Shown in pieces: positions 5,112 through 6,315 of a stretch of DNA of 6,315 bases. This stretch comes from Bacteroidales bacterium (lineage in GTDB: Bacteria > Bacteroidota > Bacteroidia > Bacteroidales > UBA932), in the NCBI GenBank assembly GCA_017429885.1, contig JAFROA010000058.1, positions 1-6,315 on the forward strand. Direction: 5' to 3'. Position 1 is the stretch's first letter. Each line of letters begins with the position of its first letter. The notes beneath the pieces were generated by a model that ran no database searches, was not told where the DNA came from, and was given only the letters and a program-made list of their open reading frames with translations. The position numbers and the translations under genes are program-made.

Positions 5112-6315
5112 ATGGCTAAAGAGCGCAAATGGATAATCAAGGATCCGGCTGATCCGGAGAAGGTGGGAAGGCTTTCCGCAGAGCTCGGCATTGACCGTGT
5201 TCTTGCGGAACTGCTTGTGAAGAGGGGAGTTGAGACATTCGAGCAGGCGCGCTCTTTCTTCCGACCGAGCTTGGACAACCTCCATGATCCTTTCCTTATG
5301 AAAGACATGGATGCTGCGGTCGAGCGGGTACGCAAGGCTATTACCTCCGAGGAGAAAATACTCGTTTACGGCGATTATGATGTGGATGGGACCACCGCCG
5401 TCGCTCTTGTGTATTCTTTCCTCAGGAGATATTCCCAGAAGGTCGATTTCTATATTCCGGACCGCTATGATGAGGGTTACGGGCTTTCGTACAAAGGAAT
5501 AGACTGGGCGAGTGACGGAGGATTCGAGCTTATTATCACCCTGGACTGCGGCATTAAGGCCAACGAGAAAGTTGACTACGCCAAGACAAAAGGGATAGAC
5601 GTGATCATCTGCGACCACCATCTTCCTGAGGATAAACTTCCCTCGGCAGTCGCTGTGCTGGATCCTAAGCGGGAGGATGACAATTATCCCTTCGATGACC
5701 TTTCCGGTTGCGGAGTGGGTTTCAAGCTGGTCCAGGCATATTCAAAGAAATACGGAATCCCGTTCGAGACCTTGATTCCTCTGCTGGATCTTCTGGTGGT
5801 CAGCATTGCAGCCGACCTCGTCACTATGGTCGGAGAGAACAGGATATTAGCCCATTACGGTCTCAAACAGCTCAATGAGAATCCACGTAAGGGGTTGCTG
5901 GCGATGGCTACTCTTTCCAAGCTTGAGCCGGGACATCTTACTATCGACGATATTGTGTTCAAGATTGGTCCCAGGATCAACGCCGCCGGGCGAATGGAGA
6001 CAGGCCGTCTTGCCGTGGAGCTTCTCACCGCCGCTGACGACCATATCGCCAATATTGTCGGCGAGCGTATTAACGACAACAACAACGAGCGCAAGGGAAT
6101 CGACCGGGAGATTACCCAGGAAGCCCTCCAAATGGTCCAGGATGGCACGGCACTCTCTACCGGAGCCGCCACGATCGTCTATAATCCCACTTGGAACAAG
6201 GGTGTCGTCGGTATCGTCGCTTCCCGTCTCGTGGAGGCTTTCTACAAGCCCACGATAGTCCTCACCAAGTCCAACGGCTTCATCACCGGTTCCGCCCGGA
6301 GCGTCGCGGGCTTCG
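5112..6315 (+). CDS. recJ: Single-stranded-DNA-specific exonuclease RecJ, N-terminal 401 residues (3' end beyond the window)
   Basis: RecJ degrades single-stranded DNA 5' to 3' in recombination (RecFOR pathway), mismatch repair and base-excision repair. The DHH phosphoesterase core shows VYGDYDVDGTTA (85-96) with Asp88, Asp90 and Asp92; LDCG (144-147); CDHH (167-170); and AADLVT (233-238). These are the Mn-binding motifs of the family. They are followed by GPRINAAGRM (286-295). The DHHA1 domain begins near 353, with GVVGIVASRL (364-373) and GSARS (393-397). A full RecJ is about 570 residues, so roughly 170 lie beyond the edge, including the rest of DHHA1 and the C-terminal OB region. The ATG at 5112 is the only in-frame ATG before codon 63, and the N-terminal KWIIKDPAD resembles other Bacteroidetes RecJ starts. 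The gene is transcribed away from lysS. Confidence 0.98.
   Translation, partial: MAKERKWIIKDPADPEKVGRLSAELGIDRVLAELLVKRGVETFEQARSFFRPSLDNLHDPFLMKDMDAAVERVRKAITSEEKILVYGDYDVDGTTAVALVYSFLRRYSQKVDFYIPDRYDEGYGLSYKGIDWASDGGFELIITLDCGIKANEKVDYAKTKGIDVIICDHHLPEDKLPSAVAVLDPKREDDNYPFDDLSGCGVGFKLVQAYSKKYGIPFETLIPLLDLLVVSIAADLVTMVGENRILAHYGLKQLNENPRKGLLAMATLSKLEPGHLTIDDIVFKIGPRINAAGRMETGRLAVELLTAADDHIANIVGERINDNNNERKGIDREITQEALQMVQDGTALSTGAATIVYNPTWNKGVVGIVASRLVEAFYKPTIVLTKSNGFITGSARSVAGF

Overview
The window looks like chromosomal DNA of a member of the Bacteroidota, most likely Bacteroidales. The evidence is the protein families and their sequence flavour, the lack of clear Shine-Dalgarno sites before well-supported starts, and several intergenic matches to the Bacteroidetes -7 promoter consensus TAnnTTTG. 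I cannot name the species. The housekeeping genes are moderately GC-rich, while the block at about 535-1437 is visibly AT-rich.

Layout: all genes left of about 5000 are on the minus strand, and one gene on the right is on the plus strand. Read in the direction of transcription, the minus-strand series is lysS (lysyl-tRNA synthetase), asnA (ammonia-dependent asparagine synthetase), a TrmH/SpoU-family RNA 2'-O-methyltransferase, a two-gene toxin-antitoxin-like cassette, and the first 174 codons of aroE (shikimate dehydrogenase), which runs off the left edge. The first three genes are tightly coupled: lysS and asnA overlap as ATGA, and asnA and the methyltransferase as TGATG. Divergent from lysS, recJ (single-strand DNA exonuclease) starts at 5112 and runs off the right edge. 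Back-to-back promoters can be proposed in the 124-bp gap between them.

Two places stand out. First, the methyltransferase gene carries about 204 bp of repeat-like DNA (about 2038-2241) inside its N-terminal domain. It is built from a family-like GAGCGAAGCGAAGG repeat, a pair of roughly 20-bp inverted repeats, and three smaller hairpins. It keeps the reading frame and adds about 68 residues to a protein that would otherwise be of normal length. This recalls in-frame palindromic elements such as those known in Rickettsia. Second, the AT-rich toxin-antitoxin-like cassette sits between the methyltransferase gene and aroE. It has a promoter overlapped by two TTTAC/GTAAA palindromes that look like autoregulatory operators, and its antitoxin gene ends only 9 nt before aroE, so aroE may now depend on the cassette's promoter.

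The other genes are ordinary core functions: tRNA charging, asparagine synthesis, RNA methylation, aromatic amino-acid synthesis and DNA repair. No tRNA, rRNA, CRISPR array, transposase or phage gene was seen. There is no gene-free stretch longer than 300 bp.
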